Source: Sipunculus nudus (Eukaryota > Annelida > Sipuncula > Golfingiida > Sipunculidae). Taken from it: a DNA stretch of 64,000 bases. Positions 47,943 through 60,064 of the stretch are shown here, in pieces. Below the pieces are notes generated by a model. The model ran no database searches and was not told the origin of the DNA. It was given only the letters and a program-made list of their open reading frames with translations. Numbering within the stretch: the first letter of the stretch is position 1; the number at the start of each line of letters is the position of its first letter. The translations under genes were made by a program, and so were the position numbers. The stretch covers positions 64,544,159 through 64,608,158 of the forward strand of contig CM049313.1 in the NCBI GenBank assembly GCA_026874595.1. The letters are read 5' to 3'.

Positions 47943-49145
47943 TTAAATACGCAGAATATTTGTTATTAAACTATTGTTGTGGTCTACCAGGCTTGTGATT
48001 ACGGGCTTCGCAAAACACATTAGGTTAGCCGCTTCTAGTAAGTACAGATTATACACAGAAGACGACTCTCGAGATATAACTTCAATATCACAGCCGAAAA
48101 ATGTTAAATACAGATCATTTTCAGGTAAATTATGTAAATGTGCACTAATATCCACGCTAAACCTGTCACATATTACATTCCAAAATTTGTCACGATGCTT
48201 TTTAATGTGGTCACAAAAGAGAACAGCATGTTTTACTGGATCAGTGAACAACAAACCACACAGATGACATAGACCTTCAATCTTGGCTAGATGTGGTAAT
48301 GCTACCAATAACCTTGCAACCCATGAAAATTTATTTAGGGAGCCAGGTAGATCTTTAGCCGCAATCCAGACTGCTGCAGGAAAGAAACAGTCAGTATGCA
48401 CAAGATTAAATGTGTTATAATCAGGATTTGTGCTCACGCGAAGATAATAAGCATCAGTTTCTGCTTTAACAATACAACTAATTACCAATTTTGTCCAACT
48501 ACTTTTGCTTATGCTCAGGTTGCCGCTCAAGATCAAATCTATTTGTGTATCTAAGTCGTATGAAGCGAGTATCCTTAAGATATCTTTTATGAAACCGTGC
48601 ATACCACTCCTGTTTTGTGCTAAAGAACACGTTAGTCTATATATAAAAATCTGTTTCGAAATTTGTGTATCTTGAAGGTTTATTAATCTGTTAAAGAACA
48701 ATAATTTAGCTTTATCAACGAAAGCAGAGAGACGGGGCATGGCTAGAAGTGCAAGAGCGATATCACTATGAACCCTGATCCCAAACCACTGCGACAGTTT
48801 TACACAAAAACGGTGAGTTCTTTCTAGGTGCAAAAGGTCACCACCTGTCAGGTTATTCCATAGTTCTGCTCCGTATAACATACGTGGTACAACAATACCT
48901 TTATATACACTAGCAGCAGTGAGAGGGTTAAGTCCCTTCGGACGAACCCCTAAGCCAGCAAGAGATACAAAAGAGGATTTACCCTTCTGACATGCGGTTA
49001 AGACACTGGATTTATTTGACATATCTGCACGCAGAGTAATGCCAAGATGTACATGTTCTCGCTTCTGAATTATAGGTTCACCCCCCCCCCCCAGATTCCA
49101 GCATCGGCGTGATGACACTTGATTAAAACGTCTTATAATATAGGG
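47943..49145 (-). pseudogene. LINE ORF2, C-terminal part, +1 frame relative to the first part
   Basis: Continues ORF2 after a frame change near 49135-49150. Contains HVHLGITLRADMSNK, YKGIVVPRMLYGAELWNN and HLERTHRFCVK blocks typical of the RT thumb and connection region, and near the end CHLCGLLFTDPVKHAVLFC, a C-x2-C-x9-H-x4-C metal-binding pattern seen in many invertebrate LINEs. The 12-base C run at 49081-49092 encodes four glycines in this frame. As it stands the protein is cut from its catalytic half, so the copy is likely dead unless the shift is a sequencing error. Confidence 0.8.
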
Positions 49146-51489
49146 ACTCACCAAAAACGACAACAACTGTTTTGACAGGATTGAAATGAAACCTCCAGCG
49201 GCAGCTATAGTCGTAGCATATGTTTATCATATTCTGAAGGGATGATGGGTGAATAGCAGATATGGTTATATCATCAGCCATAGCTAATACTCCCGTGTCT
49301 ATATTTCCCACTTTCGTACCGTGATTTTGTATTTTTTTTAACAACTGGTTGATGTATATTAAGTACAGGAAGGGGGATAATACTCCTCCTTGACGAACTG
49401 ATTGCAAGATATTAAATTTTTCGCTAATGATGCCATCATATAGAACAGAGCTCTGAGTGTTTATATAAGAATTTTTTAAAATTCGCCACATTTTCCCATT
49501 GATACCGGTTTTAAATAATTTATAAAATAAACAATCATGCCAGACAGTATCAAATGCTTTGCGACTGTCGAGGAAGCAAGCATACACATTAGAACCGTTA
49601 TCAATTTGATGAAAAATACTTTCTTGCAGTACGAATGACGCATTAACTGCTGATAAGCCTTTTTGATAAGCAAACTGGTATGCGTCATAAATTTTGATAT
49701 CGCGTATAGAGAAATATCTTACAATCCGGTCTAGTAAATTTTTTTCAAATAATTTGTAAATAGAACAGAGTAATGTGATACCGCGATGTTTATCTGGGTT
49801 CTTTTGCGTCTTGCTGTTACCTTTGGGTATCGTTACAATTAGCCCTTCTTTCATTTGAGAAGGTAAACCTTCTGTCTTAAAGACACATTTAAACAAATGT
49901 AATAGATGTGAAATCAAACGTTCGCCACCGAAGATAAGGTGTTCGTTCATGACTTTATCAGGACCTGGAGACTTTCCACGTTTCAGGTCCTTTATGGCCT
50001 TTTTCATTTCTGTCTCTGATATGTCAGAGTCAAGAAAAACATTAAACGTTGCATAAGAAATATCTGTAAAGTGAGCGAGACTTTGAGTAACGAAGCGTTC
50101 ATGCTGGCTGTCAAACTTTTCCGAAACGTCTTTTGAGTACAAAGTAGAAAAATATTCACGCCAAGCTACAACTATGGCATTAGGATCTCTCAAGGTTTCG
50201 CCAGGATTGAATTCCATTTCACCAGGAATTCCATACTTTTTATTTCTTTTTCGTTTCAAGAGAAACCAAAAACGGTTAATATCAATATCACTTGCCGAGT
50301 CAACCTCTTCGAATAAATCTCGTTCGGCTGACTCGCGTAAATTTCTCATACTAACACGAAATTTACTCTTAGCTTTCTTGTAAGAGACGTAAGACCTGTA
50401 GGAGCTTCCTCTGGGCCTGCCCTCACTTACCCAGGCGCGCCTTTTACTTCGCATCTCATCGTGTAAATCTTTGCACATGGCTTTCCACTTTGGCTTCAAA
50501 AATCTGTTATATTTGCGTTTAGGCACCACTGAATTACCTACTTGGACTAATAATGAAACTATATTCTTATAATACTGTTGTAAATTTGAGGCAGTACAAG
50601 AATCTAGATCTGGTTTAGCAATACTATACAACCTTGATGACAGCTGGTATGTATAGCGCTCAGCCACAATAGCCGGAGTGAGTTTCTTCCAGTTGAGAGA
50701 GACGCTTTGGATAGTGGAATGCGTTGCATAGCCGACATTAATTATCAAGTCAACGAGCACAGGGAGGTGGTCCGAAACGTTACAGTGATTCTCTTCGACT
50801 ATTCTGCAATTGTTTATCATGTCTAGCTTCGTGCGATCGACAATAATATGATCTATCATGGAGCAATTAGCGTTAGGGTTGTCAGGAATGTATGTGAAAG
50901 CCGGCCCCTTACTAGTAAGATTGGGGATGCATGAGATCAAATCTAGTGAAGTCAGAAGGTCAGACAAAATACCAGACCTGGGTGACATTACTGGTCGAAA
51001 CTTTGACCCAGGAAGTTCACAGTTTAAATCTCCAATTATTATTACCTGTCCTTTACAGCTATATTCTTCATATATGTAACCTAGCTGTTCAGTTAGCTCT
51101 TTATATTCCGTAATACTGTGAGATGATGGCGGCATGTACACATTAAAAATATAAATATGAGTTGACATATTCGGCCTGTAATCAATTCCCAAAATTCTGT
51201 CACCAAAATCAGAGCTAATTAATTTTATCCTATTCTTCAATAGTTTTTTGTAAATTATGGCGACACCTCCTTTACCTCTCCTGTATGGGTCGTAGGGATC
51301 CAATGAAGAATCCGAGAAACCAAACGATTCATACAAGGGATCAATGCTGTCAAGGAAGTCAAGATTATCATTAAATAGCCAGTGTTCACTAAGACCTAAC
51401 ACATCAATGTTATAAGAAGATAGTAGCGTGCTTATATAATAAGCACTCGACATGACCCCACGGGCATTATAACAAGCAACACGTAACAT
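49123..51489 (-). pseudogene. LINE ORF2, endonuclease and reverse transcriptase part
   Basis: First ATG at 51489 gives MLRVACYNARGVMSSAYYI. The APE endonuclease has LGLSEHWLF (catalytic Glu), GDLNC (Asp/Asn) and MIDHI...NVSDHLPV (terminal SDH). RT blocks in order: KSPGPDKVMNEHL, HRGITLLCSIYKLFEKNLLD, YACFLDSRKAFDTVWHD, VRQGGVLSPFLYLIYINQLL and AMADDITISA. The catalytic box is MADD where most LINEs have YADD or FADD. The stop at 49123 follows the frame change after VVVVFGES. The frame remains open upstream of the ATG to 51540, 47 bp past the ORF1 stop. Confidence 0.88.
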
Positions 51490-51536
51490 AACTATTAATT
51501 GTACGGTGTGTAGCCTCTGGGTATATGTTAAGTTCG

Positions 51537-51925
51537 TCAATCATGCATACTCGGTTTGCCTTTTTTGGCAAACCACCTTCGGATATAAACTCCAGCAGGC
51601 CAGAAACTCTTGTTTAGTACGGCCCTCGAGAAGGACTCTGCAATAGTCAAACAGGCACCTCTAGTATTACCGGACCTACTGGGTAGTAATCTAAGGTTTA
51701 TAGCTTCAACGCCTGCTCTGTGCAGATACCTATAAATGTCATCATAAGTTACATTTGTTTCGATGTTACCAACATAAAAATGATTACATGTGTTTTGAGC
51801 GGACATAGACATGAAATCTGAATTATGTTTGTCCGTTTCCAAAACTGCAGTCTGTGATTCCGTGTCAACGTTGGATGGCGACTGGCGTCTGTATCTCTGT
51901 ACCAGCTTCCCTCCCTGGTTGCCAG
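51537..51925 (-). pseudogene. LINE ORF1 C-terminal remnant, RRM-like
   Basis: Open from the insertion border (51925) to TGA at 51537-51539, about 129 codons, no start codon. NHFYVGNIETNVTYDDIYRY and the following GACLTIAESFSRAVLN match RNP2- and RNP1-like parts of RRM domains, as found in ORF1 of several LINE groups (RNA chaperone or particle protein). Truncated at the 5' end by incomplete reverse transcription. Confidence 0.72.
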
Positions 51926-52600
51926 TTTTAATTAACCTTGATCAGTTCAATCCCCCCTACAAGTTTAATTAAAAACTCATGAGTTCACCCTCCCCCCCCC
52001 CGTTTTCCTGCTTACAAATATTATTAAACAATGATCAGGGTCCCCCCCGGCTCTTGTTTTCCCTGCCTACAAATATTATTTAAAACTCATGAGTTCACCC
52101 CCGCTCGCGCCTACAAATATTATTAAACATTTACGAGTTCACCTGCCCCCCACCCCCGCCCATCATCTTAAAATTTAAAATCCATTCATGATAAACCACC
52201 TACCCCCACCAACCCCTCGTTTACCCTGCCTACAATTTTTTATAAACTTTGATCAATTCAACACCCCCCCCCCCCCGGCCCCTACAAGTTTAATCAAAAA
52301 CTCATTAGTTCAACATCCACCCACTTTTCCCTGCTTACAAATATTATTAAACATTGATAAGTCCCCCCCCCCCCCCCCCCAGCTCTTGTTTTCCCTGCCT
52401 ACAAATATTATTAAAAACTCATGAGTTCACCCCCGCACGCGCATTCCTGCCTACAAATTTTATTTAAAATATAAAACACTCATGATTTACCCTGTATAAC
52501 CGGCATCGTTTTTCCTGTCCAAAACAAATTATAAAACACACATGAGTTTAACCCCCTCACTTTTTATTATAAAAATATGATAAACAATCATTAAATCATT
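51926..52600. repeat. C-rich minisatellite of unit 2, right part
   Basis: Resumes the 46840-47787 block. Its first 167 bp (51926-52092) are the second copy of the LINE target duplication. Confidence 0.88.
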
Positions 52601-53146
52601 CCCAGCAAAATTATGAAAATCCTGATGAGTTCGGCCTCTAACACGGCCATTGGTCAACACCCCAACAGCCCCAAAATTATAAATTCCACATGCTCTGTAA
52701 TATCTTGTCTGAATATCATTTTCCAATTATTGAGCAGAAGAGTGACAAAAAAGTCTGAAGACATTTCTCTAACAGTCACGTTCTGTGGTTAATTGTTCGT
52801 ATAGACATTCCTTGCTTTGGAAGTTTGTTGAAGGACATTTCTCTGACCTCCACTGCCCCAAAAATGAATTTATTATTAATGCTGGTGTTAATAACGTAAT
52901 TAAAACATTTAATTTAAAATATATGTACACGGAAACAATTTAAATTGATAGAGTATAACAGAATATAAGATTTCATTGTTGAAACTCTTTTTATCTGTAA
53001 AATTCCAGTTCTTATTTGTGAACAAAAATTTCTTTGTGTTCAGTGATTAACTTCGCCAGACTGATTTGTGGATTATTGTTCAGGTCATCTGTTAAATGAC
53101 CACTGTGTGTTGTTACGAAGGCAAATAAATGAGGGGAAAATCCTGA
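52601..53146. other. unique spacer, counterpart of 32981-33506
   Basis: AT-rich, no supported gene. Confidence 0.45.
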
Positions 53147-53214
53147 GCCGATCCGGGAGTCGAACCCAGGTCGGTGACGCACAAGTCTGGCGTACCAACC
53201 GCTTCGTTAGAAAA
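53147..53214 (-). repeat. tRNA-derived SINE head (unit 2)
   Basis: Same A- and B-box arrangement as 33507-33577, followed by a 19-bp stretch absent from unit 1 (GCAAGCTGCCCTAGCGAGA). Confidence 0.5.
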
Positions 53215-53284
53215 GCAAGCTGCCCTAGCGAGACAGTTCGGTCCGCTTTTATGTCACCCCGTAACAGTGTTAAGAAACTAAGAC

Positions 53285-53924
53285 ATGACCACTAGTCTTA
53301 ATAACACTCCAGATGGGTCTGTACGTGAAAGAACGGAAAGTCGTTATCACTCCAGGAATTACGGCTCGGGTCATCTGGTCCTGAAAGTGTGCCCCGGAAC
53401 AATCTAATCATGAAAGAATAATCCCTGCACAAGCTGACCCTCAAACTGTCGCTCAGCCGCCTCATTTTGATTGTTGTTGCGGGCTAACGGGGCCTTGACA
53501 ACGGGGGCGGCGTTGCTCACCCCAGCTGACGAGTTTTAGGTTGTCGTTATCGAGCTCACGTTGTCCGCAGCTTGTTACATCATGGCGTGGTCATCTGGGC
53601 TGGCCGGGGACAGTTACCCGATCTGTATAATGGGGGCGGGGTGCTTAAAGCTGGAGTACGGGGATCGGCTCGTTAATCTGAGAAGGTGGAGGTTATCGTT
53701 AACGAGCTCACGTTGTCCGCAGCTCGTTACATCATGGCGTGGTCATCTGGGCTGGCCGGGGACAGTAACCCCATCTGAATAATGGGGGCGGGGTGCTTAA
53801 CCCCAGCTAAGGTACGGGGATCGGCTCGTTAATCTGACAAGGTGGAGGTTGTCGTTAACGAGCTCACGATGTCCGCAGCTGGTTAAGTAATGGCGTGGTC
53901 ATCTCGACTGTTCTACACAGAGGG
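53285..53924 (+). promoter_or_regulatory. upstream region and three promoter repeats of copy C
   Basis: Same upstream stretch as B, then three tandem units (about 53517-53640, 53641-53780, 53781-53924) sharing GAGCTCACG(T/A)TGTCCGCAGC, ATGGCGTGGTCATC and GGGCGGGGTGCTTAA boxes. Copies A and B have two. Confidence 0.65.
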
Positions 53925-54041
53925 TATATATAAAGCCGCGGTACCCCTTGTTGTACAATCAAATCCTGCACGAGGAACTGACCACTCGTATATACAGCGC
54001 CGTATTACACGTGACGATCTATAGCGACAGAGGTCTGTAAG
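53925..54041 (+). promoter_or_regulatory. TATA box and non-coding first exon of copy C
   Basis: TATATATAAA at 53925-53934, likely start near TTGTACAATCAAATCC, exon end at GTAAG|GTAAGAAT (54041). Confidence 0.7.
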
Positions 54042-54849
54042 GTAAGAATGTAATATAAACTATTGGACAACGTGAGATGAACGTAACAAAAATTATATAT
54101 ATTAAAGGAGTAAATGTATATAAACCGAATCCCCTTCTACACAATAAGGTTAACCGTAACACAAGAGAGAACTAATAGAACTAATAGAGATTTTTTTACA
54201 TGTTGCATTTTAGAATGTTGTCAGAAAAATGGGTGCACATGGATTTGATGTTTTCTGAGCGTAAACTACTTTATTCACTTTAAATAAGTTATATGTATGT
54301 ATTACATAGGCCTAGTGATATATATAAAAAAATTAATATTACATGTTTATACCCTTTTCTCTAGATCAATATTATTTCCATAAAATAACATTTTCAATTA
54401 TATGATTTGAAATAATATTTATTTGGCTCAAAATAGGGATTAATTATATGATTATTTTATACCATTAAAAAAAATTGAATGTATCAATGTATATGTTCAC
54501 TGATACATTTTTTTCTATAGATCGATATTATAACTAGAAAAATATCTTTTAAAATATAATTTTGAATATATCAGTGTACCCATATATTTTGACTTATAAT
54601 TTTGACAGCTAGGTGTAGATAAAGGATACAACCTTTGTGAACAGAACTTTAGATAAAATTTATAAACTTTGTAAATTTTCATATATATATAATTTCCATA
54701 AATATCCATGACCAACACCATCACATAATTTAGGAACATTGGTGGAGGTTTAAGGAGAATGAGCTATAATATGTTACAGAACCTAATATCAACAGATCAC
54801 GTGTGCGTGATGAAGATAAATTTTGTCAAGGGGATAAAAAATCAGATTC

Positions 54850-55343
54850 TGTAACACCAGGCAGCTGTGAAATGTCTAGGGGAATGAATAAAGAAGTCAG
54901 TGTTTTTTTAAAAAAAAACAAAAAAAAAAACTATAATTTATTCTTACCCTTATTAATTTATTTACCCTGACATCACAATACACTAAATCAATACAATTAC
55001 ACAGTATAACAGCGGTATAACAACAAATCAATACAATCACACAATAAATAAACAAAGTGCACAGTACCTGGATATCACCACTGTCACAACGATAAGTCCT
55101 TTTAAATGTATATGCCGGATGTAAAGTCCACACAAACTCTCCCGGAGAATAACAGTCCAATGTAAAGCTCTTGTTACAATCCAGAAAGTAAACTTGAGGC
55201 AGGCAGCACCAAATTATATAGAGTTAGTAATAGTAACTACGTACCAGGGTCCGCACGTGAGCTCGGCCAGGCGAGAAAGCCCGAAGCTAGCATGACAATG
55301 AGAGTTCATCCAGTACGGATTAAACTGAGAATGCAATACGCGG
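54850..55343 (-). mobile_element. shortened solo LTR in the first intron of C
   Basis: Matches 35064-35770 of unit 1 but lacks about 220 bp that include the TATA box, and ends early at ATACGCGG. The AATAAA signal region remains. Confidence 0.6.
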
Positions 55344-55712
55344 CTATAGTACATTACAGATATGCCACGTGACTTTCTGAATGTCATGGTATGGGTAACT
55401 AGCAGTAGCAATTAATAGACTTCTGATTAAATTCGCACTGTAAATTAACCATTGCCATGGCAGCCAACTCTTCATTCATATATTTAACAAAAATCTTACT
55501 ACCTTTCTTTCACAGGTAAATATTTAGAGCAGTGATACAGTGGGGAATTAGGATAAAAACGCAAATAGAGGATCTCTGACTGTTTGATCATACGCCGTGA
55601 ACTGAAAAAATCTTTGGGCTTATTTACATAATCACACCTGTGCGAACTTGTATCTAGCTTTGACACAGTGTACTGTTGTGTTATTGCAAATAACATTTCC
55701 TCACCCTGAATC

Positions 55713-57741
55713 ATGTCGTGTCTCAAAAGAAAACTCGTTACTTCTGATCACAACAGAAAAAGTATGCTTCAACAGAGTATCAAAGCTTTCGACAAGATTA
55801 AGAAAAAGGACGCCAAAAAGGACACAGCAGAGCAGACGATATGTACAGAGAAACCAGGAAAGAGGGTCAATCTTGATCATTGCTATAATAATATTAAACC
55901 GTCGGGCCACTATGTGTCTAACAATAGTAAACTGAACTGTAAAACCCAAGTAGGGGCTTCGACAAGTGTCCGTAACAAATCTTGTGGCACGTGTGACGCT
56001 ACAACCAAATTCAACCCAACGGGGAAAAGTCGATCTGTGGGTGCGATTACGAAAGAGGAAAATACTATGACGTCATCGAGCAGACGAAATAGCAAAGCCA
56101 AGGTTTCTTGTTGGAATGAAGCATACCTGAACACTACTTGTCTCAATAAACAAACCGCTAAAACCACAAGTGCTCGTGCATCACGCCACACTCCTCTCAA
56201 TGGTAAATCCGGCAACAAGACTAAACTAAGTAAATGCGATGAAAACAATCCCGGAATTCTCAAACGCAAATCTTTCCCTTGGATCGAAGCCGAGTCAGCT
56301 CCAGAAAAACTCTGCAATCTGAAAAAAGTTGCTACAGCGGCCGTCGACAGTGGCGCTCCTAGTGAGAATAATACTGATGGTCAGCCTCTCCTGATGTCAA
56401 AGGATTCACAGGACGTGAACATCAGAAAAGGTAATTTTAGTTTATTTACTGAATACTTTAATGTAGACTTGTATATATAACTGATAGCAAGGTGCTGTCA
56501 AGGTTTCTTGTCACCGCTGTGTAAATGCTGGTCCCTAGTTATCTCTGTAATTGACAGACATGTTTAACAGAATGCAAAATGTTTGTCATAAGTGCACGTA
56601 TGCAGGTAACATTGATTAGAAAGGTAATGAAATGTTAAAATAGGTAATGGGACTGCTGTTATTTAGTTTAACCATAAATTGAGTTCGTGAAATACAATGT
56701 AAACACTACACTTTTGAGGTAATCTAATCATTTTTCCCTGCAGAGCCACAGACCACAGGGCAAGATTCAACTCCCCAAGTTGCAGTGCCTTCTGCTATTG
56801 AAACTGGTAAATACGCCTTTTCAATAATGTTTAATCTGTATTCAACAGAAGCCTCTAGTTAAGTAATGAATAAAATAAATATAAACAAGTATCTACAAAT
56901 GTTGAATGTTGTTGTGTACAGATCCGACTGATTGATAATACACATACATGAAATGTAAAAATATTTTCATGAAGTTTATTATTTATTTTATATAAATCTA
57001 TAAGTCTATAGTCTAGGATTCATCGTTATGGGGGGAATAAAACTGAATATATTCTTTTCTTGTAGCAGTGACAAAGACCACAGAACAAGATTCATTTTCC
57101 CTAATTGCTGCGCCCTCTGTTGTTGATGCTGGTAATTATGGCTTTTTATTCAGTTTATTTACTCATAAATTTTCATTTTCCAAGATTAAAACATGAATTC
57201 ACATGGCTGAAACAACAGAAGTTTTACCAACATCTAACTTTAGGATATATTTTCAGTTGAATAAATGATATGTAACTTAAACTTAAAAGTGACTATATCT
57301 CCATCTCTCTGTTTTTCTCTCTCTCTCTCACTCCCCCCTCTCTCCCTCTCTCTCTCTCTCAAACTACTCACTTTTCGACGAATCCTTTTAAGATTGAAAA
57401 ATAGATCATGTGAGCCTATTATATCAGTATTTAATTACGTCATCGCACTGACAATCGCTTTATTTTGATAATAAAACTTTTTAAGATTTTCTCATTTTTT
57501 TTTCAGAGGTGCAGACAACAGCGCAAGATTCCATGACCCGATTGGCTGCGCCTTTGAGTGTTCATGCTGGTAATTACGCCTTTTTATTCACAGACAACTT
57601 TTGTAATGTCTGATTATTATTCCGAGCGTAACGAACTGACACTTGGTTGAAATATCTATTGACAGCTCCTATAATAACAACTAAATATAGAATCTATATC
57701 TCATTTTATCAGATTTCCTTCTGTCTCTGTCTCTCTCGCTC

Positions 57742-57792
<51 letters not shown>

Positions 57793-59599
57793 ATCTATCT
57801 CTCTGTTTCTGTCTCCCTCTGTGCGGGCACACATAAACGCATATCGGAAAAAAAGAAACGCTTTTTTACTCAACCACATCTCGATGATTTTATTTACATG
57901 TCCTATTTTTTGGACAATAAAAACCTGTCATATCAAAATATAAAAATACGTCCTCACACTGATAATCGATTGTTTTTATTATTATATACAGAGACTCAGA
58001 CTTGTGCCGCCCCTGATGCCTCCTGTGACCCTCCCGAAGCTGATGATGCTCTGGTGATTCTGCTCAACAAAAAGCTAGATAAACTTTGGCGAGTTGGCGA
58101 TCCACTGTTAGCGACAGTCATCGCGGCATGTATGCTTGTCAGATATTACATTACTACGGACCAGTCCGCGAAGAACCGCACAACTATAGAGACTTTTAAA
58201 CCCGCCGATGAACCGTCCCCAGTAGAAGATGCTTCAGTTTCATCAGTTACACTGGCTGAATCTTCTGATGTACCATCACCTGTTACTTCTCTGCCATTTT
58301 CCGTAGACCAGGAGACCACGTGCGACGCACAATCACCGGCTGCTGCAGCTAGAGATGAAGCCAGGCGGTCGCTAGGACGACAGCTGACGCATCACTGTCA
58401 CGATGACGCCTTCTGTGACGACGAACTGTCAATAACACGCATGGAATGTTGTAGTCCACAGACAGTCGAAACCCATGACACGCTGTCCAGTGTACAAACT
58501 GTGCATGATCCAATCATCTCATGTACTGACGCCTATCGTCAATCTCGTGAACTAGATTTGACCGCCGTCGATTTTGATGGACAGATGTGTAACGTTGATA
58601 CGCAATCAAATCCTGCGAACTCCTCACTTGGTTTCAATTCTTCTGCCACTGCATTCAATCCTCAACAAGCACCACAGCATCTGTCTGAGAGCAAGGTCGA
58701 CGGTTTCGATTCAGAAGTATCAAACTCAAACCGAAAGTTTAGATCAGAACTTGATTTTGGGAATAACCAACATGTGTTAGTCGCTGACAATGTATTAAAT
58801 CTGAATAAAAGCGACAATGCGACCTGCAAGCAACTTCGATGTGGTGACGTCACAGTTCCAAAAAGAAAACCGCTAGGTCGTTCCAGAACCGTAATAACTT
58901 CATCCCAGCAACATCACCGTGCAGAGGTTGTCGCCACTGTCTCAAAAAGAAAACCTCTCCGCAGACCTGGACAGGTAAGCATTAAGAAAAGAGTGTGCAT
59001 TTTAAATTACTTTGCCTTTAGTCAGACACTCAGTGGAGAGGTTTCCTCCGAGAAGGTATAATAATCCTACTGGGTCCCCCCTGTAAACTGATCTGCATAA
59101 AAATATGATATTATTTGTAAATTACATTAATGGTCCAAAGGCTTGATCAAAATGAGCCGGCAAACGGCAGCAGATGATTAATTCAGTTATAAACGATTCA
59201 AAATGAACAGAACATGAGTGAGAACATTACCTCCTGGGTAGAGGTAGAATTTGATCAATCATGGTCTCATAATTCCCATCCCTTGTTACTAAAATAACAA
59301 GTTCATTCCGACTGAACCATGAAAATGTTCAATATTTGACACCTGTATTTCTGTTCATGTGTGCTGCATATGGACGTCATCGATTAGCTTATGTTAATTG
59401 GAATTTTTCTCTCATATATGTTTATAATGATGCGGTATATATTTTTATTCAGGCGCCGGCATTTTATATAGGTATAGGTTATACTTCCAAATATGGTAAA
59501 CAAGCAACAACGCCAGCTTTGGTATGTTTTTAGTTTTGTATATATTAATCAGATCGTTTTATCTATTTACAGCCTTTTCCAAAGGAAGTTGAGGTATAG
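55713..59599 (+). CDS. copy C: basic protein with 21-residue modules and AT-hook-like motifs
   Basis: Spliced model, 661 residues: exons 55713-56430, 56744-56806, 57069-57131, 57507-57569, 57992-58974, 59453-59521, 59573-59599, all in consistent phase (1,1,1,1,0,0). 5' UTR shares the exon from 55516. Domains as in copy B: basic disordered N-terminus, three 21-residue modules, helical block LNKKLDKLWRVGDPLLATVI, Asp/Ser-rich middle, and AT-hook-like KRKPLGRSR (Pro to Ser here) and KRKPLRRP. One extra Ala in the SPAAAA run. The exon-2 donor is normal (GTAAAT). About 14 replacements but only about 2 silent changes against B in exon 1, while the last third of the big exon is almost unchanged. Nuclear DNA-binding role inferred; family unrecognised. 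Confidence 0.75.
57720..57790. repeat. (CT)n microsatellite in intron 4 of C
   Basis: Longer than the counterpart in B (about 38550-38582). Lies between module exon 4 and the big exon. Confidence 0.9.
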
Positions 59600-60046
59600 T
59601 GCAACCATCAGTCAGAAGACGGCGCTGCTTTCGCTACCTGATGCGCAGCATCTTTTTGGATCGTACAGACTGACCCAGTTCTTGGTGGATGTTTCGTGTG
59701 ACATTCACACTACAAAGACTGCTGATGCTCATAACTTCATCTGTTACTGTTATTTTGAGCAATATCATACATTTACGCTCACCACCTTCCGTACTGGCAC
59801 ACCCTCTTCTTTTAACATTTGTTATAACACACCCACGGAGTTTCCTTGAGGATATCTTTAGATAATATTACATTACAAGTGACCCGGGAGTAGAAAGATA
59901 GCTCATACAGATGTCTATGACATATGCTGATATCGTATCGAATATAAAAACACCGACCTGCAGTCGTTACACCGTTGTAGACTAGGGTCACTCATACAAA
60001 CAAGAACATCATTGTTATTGTTTTACATTTTGTTACTTATTTGTTG

Positions 60047-60052
60047 AATAAA
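60047..60052 (+). terminator. polyadenylation signal of copy C
   Basis: AATAAA about 450 bp after the stop, same context as copy B. Confidence 0.6.
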
Positions 60053-60064
60053 AAATTGTATTAC

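Larger units (their letters stand above)
47788..51925 (-). mobile_element. 5'-truncated APE-type LINE
   Basis: About 4.1 kb on the minus strand: open ORF1 remnant at the 5' end, ORF2 with endonuclease, reverse transcriptase and Cys/His tail, a 3' UTR of about 155 bp, and a 3' end AATAAAGGTT followed by (ATC)n instead of poly-A. It is flanked by an exact 168/167-bp duplication. APE endonuclease and an RRM-like ORF1 place it among CR1/L2/I/Jockey-like elements; I cannot fix the clade. It is absent from unit 1, so it inserted after the segmental duplication. Confidence 0.9.
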
